DNA from: Nitratiruptor tergarcus DSM 16512
Lineage (GTDB): Bacteria > Campylobacterota > Campylobacteria > Campylobacterales > Nitratiruptoraceae
Length of the DNA stretch: 64,000 bases
Assembly (NCBI RefSeq): GCF_027946175.1
Contig: NZ_AP026671.1
Location: 1,841,902-1,905,901, forward strand
Reading direction: 5' to 3'
Below the pieces are notes generated by a model that was given only the letters and a program-made list of their open reading frames with translations, searched no databases and was not told the DNA's origin. The position numbers were made by a program, and so were the translations under genes. Numbering within the stretch: the first letter of the stretch is position 1; every line of letters starts with the position of its first letter. This document shows, piece by piece, positions 61,934 to 64,000 of the stretch.

Positions 61934-64000
61934 ATGGAATGCAATGAGGAAACACTGGATAAAGTATATTTTTCAAAAAAAGAATATAAGTTATTAAAAG
62001 AATATAAATTTGAAATTCCCCTATATCAAAGGCCTTATGCTTGGAAAACAGAAGAGGTAGAGACTTTATTAAATGATATTTTAGAAAATAAAGATCAAGA
62101 TTACTTTTTAGGTACCTTAGTAGTAGATGCAATAAAAAGCAATAAATATGAATTAATAGATGGACAACAAAGACTTACAACTCTTTATTTGATTGCTGTA
62201 ATTTTTGGATATAGAGATGCAATAGACATTGATTATCAAATTAGAGAAGAAGATAATCATTTTTTAAAGATTCTCAAATCTTTGCCAGATGAATCTTTTC
62301 AAGAAAGCTCATTAAATTTAACACTTATAGCAAAAAAAAGGATAATTGTAAGATTAAGATAGAAGAAATTTCAGACAATTTAATAGAAAATATCAATGCG
62401 ATTTTAAAATGGAAAAATGAAAAATGGAAAAATTTAAAATTGAAAAATGATAAAAACAATACAGAACAATTTAAAGAGCAATTTAAAGAAAAATTGGAAA
62501 AAGTCTATTTTGTTGTGTCTGAGATTCCTAAAAATACCGATGTTGCTAAATATTTTGAGGTAATGAATAGTAGAGGCAAACAGCTAGAGCAACATCAAGT
62601 TTTAAAAGCAAGATTTTTAGAACTTTTAAAAGATGATAAAGAGTATGATTATGCAAAAATATGGGATTTTTGTAGTGATATGAATTATTATTTAGAAGAT
62701 ATAATTTACTATAATTTACCAAGTGAAAAACGAAAAGAAAATAAAATTATAGAAATAAGAAAAGATCTCTTAAATATAAACATAAATCAACAGGATATTT
62801 TAAAAAATTATTTCAAAAATAATGGAAATGATAGTGGTAAAAATTCAAATGGAAAGAACAATGATAAAGAAAACATCTCTCTTGGTGAGATTTTAAAATC
62901 ATCAGTAAATAATCAGTCAACTCAAAAAGATTCCTCTATCCCAGATGGCAAAGAAGTAAACTCCATAGTAAAATTTTCAACATTTTTGCTTCATACATTA
63001 AGAGTTTTCCTCCATCAAAACCCAAATATAAACTATGACATAGAAAACAAGTTTTCTTTAGATGACAAAAAGCTTTTGGAAGTTTTTGCAAATAAAGATA
63101 AAACAAAATTATTTTTTTCAAATTCAGATGAAGCAAAAAAATTTTTACTATTTCTTTTAAAAATGAGAATTCTTTTTGACTATTTTATCTTTAAAAGGAG
63201 CATAAAGCCAGCAACTGGTGAAGAAGATATAAAATTGAAAAAAATAGCAGATGAAAATAAAGAAAAACCATATACATTACAAGAAACAGATAGAGCGCTG
63301 ATGAATCTGCAACTATTATTTTCATTTACATCTCCAAATTATTTACAGCAAGAATGGTTAACTCCTACACTTAATTTCCTTCATAAAGAACTTAAAAACG
63401 GATATAGTATAAGTGTTTATGAAACTTTGAAGAGTTTTTTAGAAGATTTAGATAGAAATTTAGCGATTAAAAGATTTCAGGAAAATACTAATTTAAAAGA
63501 TGTATTTGATAAGACTTTAGAAAATCCTAAATACAAAAATAATATACCAGAAAATTTAAAATTGGAAGATATATTAAATCGAGGAACATCAACTGAACAT
63601 TACTGGTTTTATAAATTAGAATATTTGTTATGGAAAAAATCTGATGAATACTTTAAAAAAGCTAAATTTGCAACACCATTTAAGGAGACGAAAAATAAAT
63701 TTGAATATAAAAACATTGATAAGCTCTACCGATTAACACGGAAAAATTCTATCGAACATATCTGGCCTCAAAGCAAGGCAAATGAAAATGGATGGAGTCA
63801 AAAAAGTGAAGAAAATGAGTGTCAAAAGAAGTGTCATATAAACTGCTTTGGAAATTTAGCGCTTATAAGTTCCCATTTAAACTCAAAACTTATTGATAAA
63901 GACTTTGAAGAAAAAAGAGAAGATATTCAAAAACAATTAAAGAACGGAACAATAGAGAGCCTAAAAATGTTACTTGTTTATAGTGCATATGAAGAGTGGA
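61934..64000 (+). pseudogene. DUF262-DUF1524 (GmrSD-like) gene with a frameshift at an A8 tract, running off the window
   Basis: The first frame (61934-62362) has the DUF262 motifs IPLYQRPYAW (28-37) and DGQQR (76-80). It ends shortly after eight A residues at 62332-62339. The -1 frame then stays open to the window end. It encodes YFVVSEIPKNTDVAKYFEVM, EVMNSRGKQLEQHQVLKARF and the DUF1524 HNH block SIEHIWPQSK (near 63750) with GNLALISSHLN (near 63860). Joined, they are one DUF262-DUF1524 enzyme of the GmrSD/BrxU type. One inserted A or slippage would restore it. The 3' end is beyond the window. Confidence 0.75.

Noticed and set aside
44769-64000. Prophage or insertion element carrying the accessory region
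   Set aside because: I see no integrase, transposase, capsid genes, terminal repeats or tRNA at the visible border. The right end is outside the window, so a larger mobile element cannot be ruled out.

Overview
The window looks like chromosomal DNA of a Campylobacterota (Epsilonproteobacteria) species, most likely a free-living, AT-rich, microaerobic or nitrate-respiring chemolithoautotroph of the Nitratiruptor/Sulfurimonas/Sulfurovum kind. This is inferred from gene content: a ccoNOQP cbb3 oxidase with ccoG and a FixH-like gene, a petABC bc1 complex with a two-haem cytochrome c1, a four-subunit pyruvate:ferredoxin oxidoreductase, a short HisZ, DUF507 and DUF4006 genes, LuxS and the local gene order. 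No tRNA, rRNA, CRISPR array or insertion sequence was seen. No stretch over about 300 bases lacks a gene. The longest gaps are 44505-44768 and 53246-53480.

Layout. 1-701 is the 3' end of a BspA-like surface repeat protein. 817-5964 is a housekeeping run: class V aminotransferase, hisZ, purA, DUF507, carA and a small coiled-coil gene. 6160-17484 is a respiration block: an OprC-like copper receptor, a SafE/UreH-type membrane protein apparently starting at AUA, a kinase/regulator pair, ccoNOQP, DUF4006, ccoG, a 33-residue membrane peptide missed by length cut-offs, a TPM-like protein and a FixH-like protein. 17554-23166 holds rplM-rpsI, a rhodanese, a second two-component pair on the minus strand, a peptide-binding protein and a HAD phosphatase. 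23264-31515 holds porCDAB, a degenerate GGDEF-like protein, luxS, a NifX-like protein, an ArsC-like protein, an MnmC-like methyltransferase, a diguanylate cyclase, AMMECR1 and a cupin. 31499-43832 holds thpR, ribE, mnmG, petABC, moaA, queE, queD, a cytochrome c lipoprotein, moeA, a membrane protein and rsmE.

From about 43845 to the right edge the content changes to an accessory, defence-island-like region. Its core is a tight four-gene operon (44769-53245) in which AddB-like and AddA-like helicase/nuclease genes enclose mcrB and mcrC. Two members of an unrecognised protein family lie on either side of this operon. Next come two unrecognised small genes, a PD-(D/E)XK-like gene interrupted at an A8 tract, a WYL regulator, a tandem AAA+ ATPase, a SLOG-fold protein, another unknown gene, and two DUF262 (GmrSD-like) genes. 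The second DUF262 gene also carries a DUF1524 HNH motif and is also interrupted at an A8 tract.

How the parts may work together. Copper import through the OprC-like receptor and SafE-like protein plausibly feeds CcoN metallation, and bc1 plus cbb3 form the aerobic branch of respiration. POR supplies acetyl-CoA/pyruvate conversion for central carbon fixation. On the right, McrBC cleavage of modified DNA followed by AddAB-type resection could form one composite restriction-degradation system. The WYL-AAA-SLOG set looks like a second, separately regulated module. These last two points are inference from gene order and domain motifs, not demonstrated function.
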